Source of the DNA: Tieghemostelium lacteum
Lineage: Eukaryota; Evosea; Eumycetozoa; Dictyosteliales; Raperosteliaceae
Assembly: GCA_001606155.1 (NCBI GenBank)
Contig: LODT01000051.1
Coordinates: 620,001 to 684,000 of the forward strand
Length of the DNA: 64,000 bases
Direction: 5' to 3'
Shown: positions 1 through 8,928 of the stretch, one piece after another
Position numbering within the stretch: the stretch's first letter is position 1
How the letters are laid out: the number at the start of each line of letters is the position of its first letter
Made by a program: the position numbers and the translations under genes
The notes under the pieces: model-generated
Told to the model about the DNA's origin: nothing
Databases searched by the model: none
Seen by the model: only the letters and a program-made list of their open reading frames with translations

Positions 1-291
1 TAGTATAACAGTTTTTTATTGATAACTTTTAATTATTATTATTAATAGTTTTTTGAGACAATTATTTCTACAACGTATGAGTAAATTAGAATTTCCATTT
101 TCAAACATTTTCTTGATAATTTTATATTTGACTTTTTGGTGAAGTAACTGTTTTTGTAGTTGTTTTATTTGGATGAGAAGTCTTAAGAAAGGGGAATATT
201 TTAATTATAGTTCATTTGGCTATGAATTCACCATCATTTCTAAGTGATCTTTTAATGTATGCTATGAATTGTTGACCATCTATGGTTATTT

Positions 292-411
292 AAGTTTTCT
301 ATATATTATTTTATTTTAAGAGGAAAATAAGTATAGAAGAAATACGAATAGAAAATAAGAAAGGAGAGGAAATATGATTTGTTGTTTAAAATTAAAGGCA
401 AGTGAAAAGAA
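292..411. repeat. Dispersed repeat, copy A
   Basis: This segment matches 2936-3028 closely. Both contain AAGTTTTCTAT, then TTTTAAGAGGAAAATAAG, AAAGGAG, and GTTTAAAATTAAAGGCAA in the same order and orientation. Copy A carries about 28 extra bases after the AAAATAAG block, ending in a second AAAATAAG, so the insert may be a local duplication. Copy B lies about 70 bp after the stop of the orphan gene at 1421-2869, so copy A may be the downstream flank of a lost paralogue. Bases 1-291 show no gene. Confidence 0.75.
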
Positions 412-510
412 TTTTCCCAAGATTAGAATTAATAAAAGATTGAAATTAAGGATAACAAAGTAAAGAGTGTTTAGAAAATCAAAAGATGATCTAATCGCTT
501 CTGTGACAAG

Positions 511-960
511 TTTTATTGACCCTTGGAGTTTCCTTTGTTTTTTTGTATTTCTAAATATGGACCCATAAATTGTTTCAATTCCTCAAAAGCAGTTTCTAAA
601 TTATCATTTACAATTATTTTATCAAAGAAATTGGGAGTATTTGTCTATTCCATTTCTTTTTGGGCATTTTCTAATCGTAATTTAATGGAATCTTCACTCT
701 CAGTACTTCTTATCTGTAATCTATTTTTTAATGTGTTAACTCTCAATAAAATAATAATCATTTGTTTACCTCACCTAATCTAGGTTTTCTAGTTGTGTGG
801 GAAATAATGTGTCCGATACAATTTACATATTCTTTTTTTAATTTTAGAATTACTATTTAAATTAGTTAATTAAAAACTTTCAAGTTTATTACCTACATGC
901 TCCTTTACCAACTCCTGATGGCCCAGTAATAATAAAAATAGGTAGTTTGGTATCTATCAT
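511..960 (-). pseudogene. Guanylate kinase pseudogene, internally deleted
   Basis: The reverse strand starts with ATG at 960 and encodes a guanylate kinase N-terminus with the P-loop GPSGVGKGAC (895-960). Reading resumes at about 700-513 with the family's C-terminal end: RSTESEDSIKLRLENAQKEME, then FFDKIIVNDNLETAFEEL and a stop at 511-513. Normal guanylate kinases (GMP + ATP to GDP + ADP) have about 190 residues. Here roughly 100 central residues, including the GMP-binding part, are missing, since only about 190 bp separate the two ends. An in-frame TAG also lies inside the C-terminal block, between QKEME and TNTPNFF. A splice-like GTAATA follows the P-loop, but no intron could restore the missing middle. 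I judge it a dead copy of a host gene; a functional copy should exist elsewhere. Confidence 0.8.
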
Positions 961-1420
961 ATGCAAAAATTTATAAATGGGGGAGAAAAAAAATTTTAAT
1001 TGTTAGATCTAGATTGAAGCAAAAATAGTTACCAAAGAAAGTGCAATTCTTAGCCGTTATTTTATTTTCCAGCCAAAAAATATTTTACAGAGTGTGCCGA
1101 TATAACTTGTACACTCATGTGAATGGATACACAAATACATAGAGAATTACAATGTAATGACTGCAAAGATTTTTGGTCAGCTACAAGGTAAAACTAAACA
1201 AAAAGAATGATTTTATATATTTAAACAATCGGAAATATACCCAATGCTTTTGGAAAACATAGTGGAAGAATGGAGAATACTGTGAATTTTAAACTTCAAA
1301 AAAAAATTAATTTTCCATCATGATGGAGTTATCAATAAAAGGCAAAAATTTCTAAGAACAATACATTTTTGAATAATTATAAAATTTTTTAAAGACTTTT
1401 TTGAAAAAAGAAATCTAGAA

Positions 1421-2869
1421 ATGGACAACGAAGTTAAAGAAGAGACTAGGATTGTAAAGTTATCATTATATTTAGAGAAATCTATATTAATGATATTGTC
1501 AAAAGAATTGAGTTTAATTGATTCTTCAAAATCACATCTTCCAATTGTCAAATGGGCAATGAATTATTCATTGGTTTGTTGGGAATGGTTTGAAATTTTG
1601 AAAAAACAGGTGGCTTGTACAATGATTATTGATATGGAAAAATCTAAGTTTGCACAGTCACATAACCCATGTGAATTCAATCTAATCAATAGTAACAATA
1701 GATTTAGATTTCACTCCAATTTTGAAAATGTTAAACACTTGAAATTTAAACATGTAAACATTAAATCATTTGTTGATGCAATTTCAGAATACAAAGATAA
1801 AGGCGATATCCTATCAATTGAAAGTATATTAGTAGTCTTTGATGCATTCGAAGATTTTTCACCTATTCGTTCAGATTTATTGAATTTACTCAACCAAATT
1901 CAAATTCTTAATGTTCAATATCATTTTGATATTATGACTGACCAAGTAAACAAGTGGCTTATAACCGTTCAAAATAACAATGAAATGTTACATAAAAACT
2001 TTGAAACTAAATCACTGGTACTTAAATCTGATTTTCGAGGTGATACTGATTTTTCTGATTTTAGAGATGCTGTAATCATATTGGATCCTATTGATTTGGT
2101 TTTACAGTCTTTCGGTTGCTCTGATTCATATTACCCTCATTTTACAATGTGTCATAGTATATCTAAACACAATTCACGATATGAATCTGTAAAAATTATT
2201 GATACACCAATATCATTATTTACATTCTACAGATTACTTCAATCACCAAATATTCATACTCTTCATGTAGATTTACAATTTCACCAAATTTATTCATTCT
2301 ACAAGAGTTATGATTCAAATGCTAATAGGGATGATGACTTTGATATTGAAGATGAAGTTGAAGAAGATCCTAATGAAAATATTGATATAGAGAGAATAGA
2401 ATACAGAAGATTCTCAGAAAAATACTATGATGAATTAGACGAGGATGAAGAATTAGATGGTACATTTGATACACTATTTTGTCCATTCTATTATGATGAT
2501 GAGGATATTACACCAAATGAAGAGTTCTCTCAAGATCTTTGGGATAAATGCCAACATTTACTGATGAATCACAAAACACTCACTAATTTATCAATTTGTA
2601 ATAACGATATCAGTTGTTGGGGTAGATGTAATAAAAAACCTCCAAAAGGTTTTATTCATGATTTTAAAGTATTAATTAATAATCTCAGTCCATCTATCAA
2701 AACATTAGGTCTTGTTATGAACTATTTAAGTGCTAAACATCTAAACGATATACTTGACAATAACCAAAGACTAAATGAAATTATTCTTTTTAGAAAATAT
2801 ATTAATAAGCCAAAACTAATCAAAACAACCAATGATAATATTAAAATTACAATTCATAAAGATTTCTAA
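1421..2869 (+). CDS. Orphan single-exon protein, possibly F-box/LRR-like
   Basis: This is a 482-residue intronless reading frame starting at ATG 1421. I do not recognise a named family. The N-terminus (about residues 13-65) alternates hydrophobic helices with a WAMNYSLVCWEWFEIL stretch, the kind of start seen in dictyostelid F-box-like proteins. The middle and the end contain leucine- and asparagine-rich segments with LRR-like spacing (for example around residues 60-80, 280-300 and 385-455). Residues about 305-350 are strongly acidic (many D and E). No signal peptide or membrane segment is visible. It stands in the accessory patch between two copies of a short repeat. A lineage-specific substrate-receptor role is only a guess. 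Confidence 0.7.
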   Translation: MDNEVKEETRIVKLSLYLEKSILMILSKELSLIDSSKSHLPIVKWAMNYSLVCWEWFEILKKQVACTMIIDMEKSKFAQSHNPCEFNLINSNNRFRFHSNFENVKHLKFKHVNIKSFVDAISEYKDKGDILSIESILVVFDAFEDFSPIRSDLLNLLNQIQILNVQYHFDIMTDQVNKWLITVQNNNEMLHKNFETKSLVLKSDFRGDTDFSDFRDAVIILDPIDLVLQSFGCSDSYYPHFTMCHSISKHNSRYESVKIIDTPISLFTFYRLLQSPNIHTLHVDLQFHQIYSFYKSYDSNANRDDDFDIEDEVEEDPNENIDIERIEYRRFSEKYYDELDEDEELDGTFDTLFCPFYYDDEDITPNEEFSQDLWDKCQHLLMNHKTLTNLSICNNDISCWGRCNKKPPKGFIHDFKVLINNLSPSIKTLGLVMNYLSAKHLNDILDNNQRLNEIILFRKYINKPKLIKTTNDNIKITIHKDF

Positions 2870-2935
2870 ATTCTGTATTATTATTGTCAGATTATTTAAA
2901 TAAATGGATTAATTGGTTCTTTAAGTTGTATTTTC

Positions 2936-3028
2936 AAGTTTTCTATTTATTATTGTATTTTTTAAGAGGAAAATAAGAAAGGAGTGGAATATGATTGGTT
3001 GTTTAAAATTAAAGGCAACTGAAAAAAA
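2936..3028. repeat. Dispersed repeat, copy B
   Basis: This is the second copy of the repeat at 292-411, in the same orientation and without the 28-base insert of copy A. It begins about 70 bp downstream of the orphan gene's stop codon and could be part of its 3' untranslated region. Identity by eye is around 90 percent over the shared blocks. Confidence 0.75.
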
Positions 3029-3123
3029 TACTTTAATATTATATTATTTGTGTAAAAGTTTATTCTTATGTTAAAATTATTTTAATTAAGTATTGTTGAC
3101 TGAAATTATCTACATAATTTTAA

Positions 3124-3357
3124 ATGTTTATTTCATACAGTAATGCAGGTGTTGATGATGACCAAACTACCCATTTTGGCAACCCAATAGTAATAAAAAC
3201 CCCCATATTTAGTATTCATATTTACCACACTAATGAAAGAGTTAGTGAGTTTTTGGATAAAGGAATTGAAACTATTACAAATGCAGATGGCGCAATTAGT
3301 CAAAGATAATACATCAAAGCAGAACACTATTCATACACCTAAGCAGATATTCAGGAA
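3124..3357 (+). pseudogene. Possible relic of a VOC-fold (PhnB/glyoxalase-like) gene
   Basis: The frame from 3124 reads 61 residues. It includes HFGNPIVIKTPIFSIHIYH followed by VSEFLDKGIETITNADGAISQ. This resembles the second half of PhnB-type vicinal-oxygen-chelate proteins, in which a beta strand is followed by a helix and an AGA/GG turn. A stop comes right after this piece, and the expected following strand with its metal ligand is not found. No N-terminal half is visible upstream. I read it as a gene fragment with no sign of function. The match is short and chance is possible. The bases from about 3360 to 3579 hold nothing further that I recognise apart from the promoter of the next gene. 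Confidence 0.3.
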
Positions 3358-3579
3358 ATCAATATGGTCTCTGGTCTATTAAATAAACATGTATAATTAT
3401 ACATCTACAAACATATACATGTGGTAACCACAGTTGAATTCCTTTAAGATTCCTTGGGAACAGGTAAGATAGAAAATTTTAAATTAAATTTCTCAGATTA
3501 CTTTTTTATATAAATTTTTTTACATTTATCAATATTTCAAAAAAAAAATATATTTTGATATTATATATATGATATAAGG

Positions 3580-4662
3580 ATGGAACAACTTTTACAAAAT
3601 CATGAACTGATATTTGATAACGAAGGTTATTGTTTATCATTTAAAACTACGGATTTTGATAATAACCAGCAATTGGATGATGTAAAAGTCAATCCCATTG
3701 CATTCTTCAAGAAATTTGGTTTTTTAGTGGTTAGAGATGTGTTGACAAAAGATGATTGTGACAAGACATGTTCAGAGATATTTAATATCATTGAATCAAA
3801 ATCACCAAAATTCAAAAGAAATGATACATCAACATGGGATGAATTCCCAAAAGAAGACGCTATACCACAATATGGATCACCTTCTAAACCACCTGTATTT
3901 ACCAAGCAATTCATACACAATAGGACCAATCCAAATGTCTATAAAGTATTTTCATCTATTCTTCAAAATCAGGATTTACTTACCAATTTTGATAGATGTT
4001 GTTTCTTCAGACCTACCAAAGGTGTACTTCAGAAAGATGGCACAGTAGTAGACAAACCTGAATGGGGTACAAAGAATAACCTCCATTTAGACATGAACCC
4101 ACATGCTTGGCTTGGTAATGGTGATGAATGTAGATCAGTTTTAGATTCTCTGCGATATGCACATAAATCTGAATTTATAGTGGAAAATAATCAACCATCT
4201 GCAGCTGATGGTATTCAATTACAAGCTGTGCTGAATCTTCTCGATAACAGAGAGGAAGATGGTGGATATGTAGTAGTTCCAGGTTTCAACCACATCTTTG
4301 TTGACTACTTTACCAATGTCAAAAAAGCAACACCAGGTAAAGTTATAGATACCAAAGCTAATCCATCATATAACTTCAATAGTAAGGAACTGCCTTATAG
4401 GTACGCTAAAAGAATATCAATGAGACAAGGTTCAATGGTTATATGGGACCAGAGAATGCCACATGGTTCATTCTCAAATCAATCTAATAGACCAAGAATG
4501 GCACAATTCCTCAAGATATTCCCAGCCAATACTGTCAGTAAAGATAGATTTTTAGCAAGATCTAAAGTGGTCAAACATAATATTACCTATAATATAGAAG
4601 GTGGTCCATTCCCTCTAAATGATCTTAGTACTCAGTTACTAGGACTCAAAGATCTTAAATAA
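3580..4662 (+). CDS. Phytanoyl-CoA dioxygenase-like Fe(II)/2-oxoglutarate oxygenase
   Basis: This is a 360-residue single-exon protein. It has the double-stranded beta-helix signature of the PhyH family: the iron-binding pair H169-x-D171 in NNLHLDMNPHAWLG, the distal histidine H295 in WDQRMPHGSFSN, and arginines R304/R306 placed to bind 2-oxoglutarate. The segment GGYVVVPGFNHIF (about 228-240) is also typical of the core. There is no N-terminal targeting signal and no evident PTS2 peroxisomal motif, and the C-terminus LKDLK is not a PTS1. The enzyme should hydroxylate an organic substrate using oxygen and 2-oxoglutarate. Its substrate cannot be told from sequence, because most of this broad family does not act on phytanoyl-CoA. 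The start at 3580 follows an A/T-rich leader and is the first ATG. Confidence 0.85.
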   Translation: MEQLLQNHELIFDNEGYCLSFKTTDFDNNQQLDDVKVNPIAFFKKFGFLVVRDVLTKDDCDKTCSEIFNIIESKSPKFKRNDTSTWDEFPKEDAIPQYGSPSKPPVFTKQFIHNRTNPNVYKVFSSILQNQDLLTNFDRCCFFRPTKGVLQKDGTVVDKPEWGTKNNLHLDMNPHAWLGNGDECRSVLDSLRYAHKSEFIVENNQPSAADGIQLQAVLNLLDNREEDGGYVVVPGFNHIFVDYFTNVKKATPGKVIDTKANPSYNFNSKELPYRYAKRISMRQGSMVIWDQRMPHGSFSNQSNRPRMAQFLKIFPANTVSKDRFLARSKVVKHNITYNIEGGPFPLNDLSTQLLGLKDLK

Positions 4663-4913
4663 ATATTTTAGGTTGATGATTTGTACAAATGTTAAAATAT
4701 ACTGTTTTTGAAGTTTTAAGAGTTTATTTCAATAGATTATTATATCTTGATGAAAGACTATTTGAAATACTTTGGTAGTATTGTTTCTAGAGGATTTGGA
4801 TTATGAAGTACAAAGTAATTGTGTGTTGTATATATAGTTTCCTGTGGGATTAGTTTTATTGGGAGAGAAGTAGAGGTATCTATAGGTCAATAAATTATAA
4901 ATAAATATTTTGG

Positions 4914-6489
4914 TTAACCAGAATGTTGTTCTGAGGTATTAGGGAATTCAATGTAAGATACCATAGGTATAGATTGTTGATTTGGGTTTTGTTGTTCTTG
5001 CACTAGCTGATTCCAACGTAATTTACATTCCAAACTTGTTCTTGGTATTTTTGTAGTTTTTGCTCTGGCAAGATGTTTAGCAACCTGTTGAAAAGATATC
5101 TTTTCATCGACCAACAAGAGAGATTTAACTTTCTTCTGAAGTATCTCATCTTCCAAAACTGACCAACTAGTTTGTCGAGATACAACAGCTTTAAAATACT
5201 GATAACGACATTGAATATCAGTACGAGTTTTAATCTCCATTGCAACGTTCTTCCAAGACTGTCCATGTTTGGCAACCAGTTCAAAGAGAAGTTCTTCTTC
5301 TTCTTCATCCCAAGATCCTTTTTTAATCTCAGGTGACAACACTCTTTTCCAATGCTGTGCACATTGTGCACCAGTTTTTCCACCACCTAGTTTGGCAGCA
5401 ATTTTCTTCCATTGTCTATCACCATTTTCACTAACCAATTTAATTAGATTTTGTGATTCTGCTTTTGTCCATTTATTTGGTGGAGATCTAATACCCCTAC
5501 TAATGGACTCTCTCTTTCTTTCTCTCTTTTTCTTTGTAGCTGATTCTGGATTGGAAGTCTGTGTTAATTCTATATCTTTGACAAAATTCAAATCCTCTTC
5601 ATCTACCCCATTCTCGACCAAATAATTTACCATTCTTATATCACCATCCAATTTCACCAGAGTTTGTAATAATTGAAAATAAATATCAAATTTTGAATCT
5701 GTTTGTGAAATGGATTTTATCTATTTATATACTAAGTTAGTATGTGATAACAACGATTTGTTTTCATATAAGATTATAACATACTTTTGATAACATGTGT
5801 TTTACAGTAATTGATTCTTTAGTACATTCTGAAATGATAGGTAAAAGGTAACTTGTTGAATTGTTTTTAATTATTAAACTGATAAATGGACTAAGAGCTT
5901 TTCTTAGTTCTTCGTCATCTTCATCAGAATAATCATAATTATCTATTGGTGATTCTGGTGAGTCTAAAGATGGGGAAAGGTCTCTTTGTTCAGGAGATGA
6001 TGGTATATTGGTATTGTTGTTAGTGATACTGTTGGTTAAGTGTATCATTGGACTCGATTGAATAGCATTTGGATTGTTTAATTGCTGTTGTATGTGTAAT
6101 TGTTGCATTTGCTGATTGTGTAAAAGTATATTTAGGTGTTGGTTGTGATGAACATTCGAATATATATTTGTTGGGTACTGATTATCAGTTGGATCTTCAT
6201 CGGAATCTGAAAATAATCTTTTCATTGGCAGCAGATTATTACTGCTGCTATTTGGTGTATAATATATACCAGAATTAGCAATTGAACCACTGTCCATATA
6301 TGGATGGTAGGGTATTGGAATGTATGAGGGTGATATTATTTTACTGGTGCTGGTAGGGTACATGGTTGCAATTGAAACTGGACCTGTAGTGGGTGTATTA
6401 TTTACACTTGGGTTGGGGTTATTTGGATTTTGCTGTACAGTTGGGTAATAGTATAGTGGGTTTGGGTTTTGAAATACTATTGTTGCCAT
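4914..6489 (-). CDS. Myb-domain transcription factor (two exons)
   Basis: Exons are 6489-5785 and 5720-4914, joined in phase 0 across a 64-bp intron with a perfect GTATGT donor and an ACTAAC branch-like site; the product is 503 residues. The first 235 residues are low complexity, rich in N, P, S and Q, with an acidic DYSDEDDEE stretch. A basic KKKRERKRE segment (about 298-306) could be a nuclear signal. Three Myb/SANT repeats follow at about 318-364, 370-414 and 420-468; each keeps conserved tryptophans (NKWTKAES, GSWDEEEEELL, TSWSVLEDE). The layout resembles SNAPC4-like or R1R2R3 Myb proteins. The exon 2 frame has no good ATG near its start, which supports the join. The first AG (TTAG, 5731) would lead into a stop, so the second AG at 5721-5722 must be used. 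Target genes are unknown. Confidence 0.8.
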
Positions 6490-8928
6490 TATAATTCTTA
6501 TTATATTATTTTTTTTAATATTATTATTATAATTATTTTTCTAATAAATTAAATTATTTTAAATATATCAATTTTGGAAATCCTGAAAAATTAAAATTAA
6601 TTAATAAACTCTTCAAACTTCAATAAATTTCCTCAAAGTCTTTTTAAATTTTAAAATTAATCATTGTGGTATTTGATTTACTATGATTGATGGCGAGATT
6701 TTAAAAAAAATTATTAAGGTGTAGTGAAGGTTTCACTTGGGTTTTAAACATATTGTTGTGGGTATATGCATTAAATCAAACTTTAGAAAAAAAACAAAGT
6801 AAAAAGAAAGTACAATGGTGATGATACCATACCCTTTGTTGTCAGTGGGAGTAAAGGTTGAAAAAAAAAAAAACATTGAACCCAAAAAGGTGGTTTTAAC
6901 ACTAATTATTCAATTTGATTTCAAAACCCAACAAAAAAATATTTAGTGTGATAATGGGGTATTATAAAAAAGGATTTAATGGTTGTGTTATTGAAAATCG
7001 TTACTTACCTTAAAATTGTTATTGTTGATAAATTAAAAGTGATTGATCTGTTTTGTTTTACTAAAAATTAATAAAAAATAAAACAAGTTTACTAATATCT
7101 AGAAATATTATTTAATTGTTGGTTATAGAATTAGAAAATGTCAGAATTTGTAAATTTATAATTTTAGTAGTAGTAGAAATAGTAGTTATTGTAATAGAGT
7201 AGCAGTTATTTGTAAAAACAAAAATTAATTTTAAATTATATCATTATTTGTTTTTTTGTTTAATGTTTATTACAGTAGGTTATAATAATAATATTTTCAA
7301 AAAAAAAAACAAAATTGATAGTATACAGCAATGATAAATCATGAATCTAAAAATTGTCAAGACAAAAGTTTGAACTAAATTAAGACAAAAACACACATGA
7401 AATCATACTAAACCAACGAAAACTCACATACCACAACAACAGCACAACTATCAATTCGAGATAAACACACCCCACATAACCCAACCCCACAATTTCAACA
7501 TTATTTTTTTTCACCCATTTGACAGTTATATATATCTTTTTTTTTAGATATGGGACATGCAATGAACTAACAAATTTTATGTTGATATTATTAATCTTAA
7601 GATTTCAAATGATAGAGGTGTGTGTGTGTGTGTTATTTGTCCTTTTTATAATAAATATGATTGATGCTATAATGCAATTTAAAAAAATAGAGAAAAATTT
7701 TTTTTTTTAATTTACACTTTTTGAACTTGCAACAAATTTAATTTACAATGGGAAATTTTTATGTATGTGTGAGTGTGTGTGTGTATGTGAAGGTTTCCAA
7801 CTATCATTCATTTAAAATAATAAGAATGTATGTATACATACTACAATGTTTTTTTTAGGGTGTTGTGTGTGTTTTAAATATATCTATTTACAAATTATTT
7901 TTGATGAGTTTTTAATTTGAAACATTAGGAAAAAAAATTAAAATCAAAAATTATTTTTGTATCTTGAGGCTTGTGGATTTAAATCTCATGAAGCTTTAAA
8001 ATTTTCAATGGGTCACATTCACCAATTTTATTTTTTAGGAAATAAAAAAAAAGGATAGATTTTTTTTTGATTGTTTTAATTTTTTTTTTTTAATATTGAT
8101 GAAAAATTATAATATCTAAAAGAGCCTCAATTTTGCACCCTGTTGAGAATAAATGTCTGTTTTGGTTTTTTATATGTTAATTTGGTCAATCTTATTTGTT
8201 CCTTACAATTAAAATAAAATTTAAGTGAAGAGGTGGTGTGTTTTTTCATATAAACACATGATGTTGGGGATCTATATTTAATTTCATTGTAAAATTTAGA
8301 GACATCGTCATTTTACAAACCTTCTTTTTTCAGTGAAATAATGATTAAATTTAATTTTTAAAACTAAATTGAAAGGTTCTTTAGAAATATGTTTAAAATT
8401 TAAAAATGATAATGGTATTAAATAGGAATATACTATTTTCATCAGTGGTATTTACATGGATTTACATCTTTATAGAATTGTAAAAAATATTCGTTCGAAC
8501 TTTGATATTTTTTTTTTAAACTCTGATGATTAGATTTTAGTTTGATCACATACCCAAATGTAGATTTAACAGAAAAATCTTCTTTCGTGCACTGCCTACA
8601 AAGGCAATTCAACCAATTAGAATAATTGTAAAATTTCCAAAAAAAAAAAATCACGTTTTGCTGGTTTCAAATAATCAATTACTAAATTTTGAAAAAGTAC
8701 ATTTTAATAATTCAAACTGTTACCTCTGATGATATTAGACAAAAAATTAAAAGAATAATCTGTTGATGCAATATTTCAAAAAAAACCACACTTCATACAT
8801 TTTATTCCTCCGACACCTTTCCAATTAAAACAAACACAACACCTGCAAACTTGATATTTTTCAATTGAATGACAGAAAAATTGGATAATTATTCAATATC
8901 ATTATTATAATTTGTTGTTATGTTTTTT
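6490..8928. other. Gene-free stretch, 2.4 kb
   Basis: I find no supported gene here; the few reading frames are short and look random. It lies upstream of the Myb gene and downstream of the RhoGEF gene, both on the minus strand, so it probably holds the Myb promoter. It contains many A- and T-runs, a GT microsatellite at about 7618-7633 and a second GT-rich run at about 7767-7790. A stretch at about 7370-7505 is rich in A and C and almost lacks G on the plus strand. The length is unusual for this compact window. Confidence 0.6.

Noticed and set aside
6754-6760. CCCACAA word on the minus strand, similar to the DUSE element of small-RNA genes
   Set aside because: No recognisable small RNA begins at the expected distance, and the seven-base word is too short to stand alone.
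7380-7562. 60-residue minus-strand reading frame
   Set aside because: Open only because the A/C-rich strand lacks stops; composition is not protein-like and no homology is recognisable.
7964-8131. Inverted repeat TTGAGGCTT / AGAGCCTCAA about 150 bp apart
   Set aside because: Only about nine bases pair, and no flanking pairing extends the stem. Chance matches of this size are expected in A/T-rich DNA.
8442-8654. 70-residue minus-strand reading frame
   Set aside because: It starts in a T-run, has no promoter or splice context and shows no recognisable domain.
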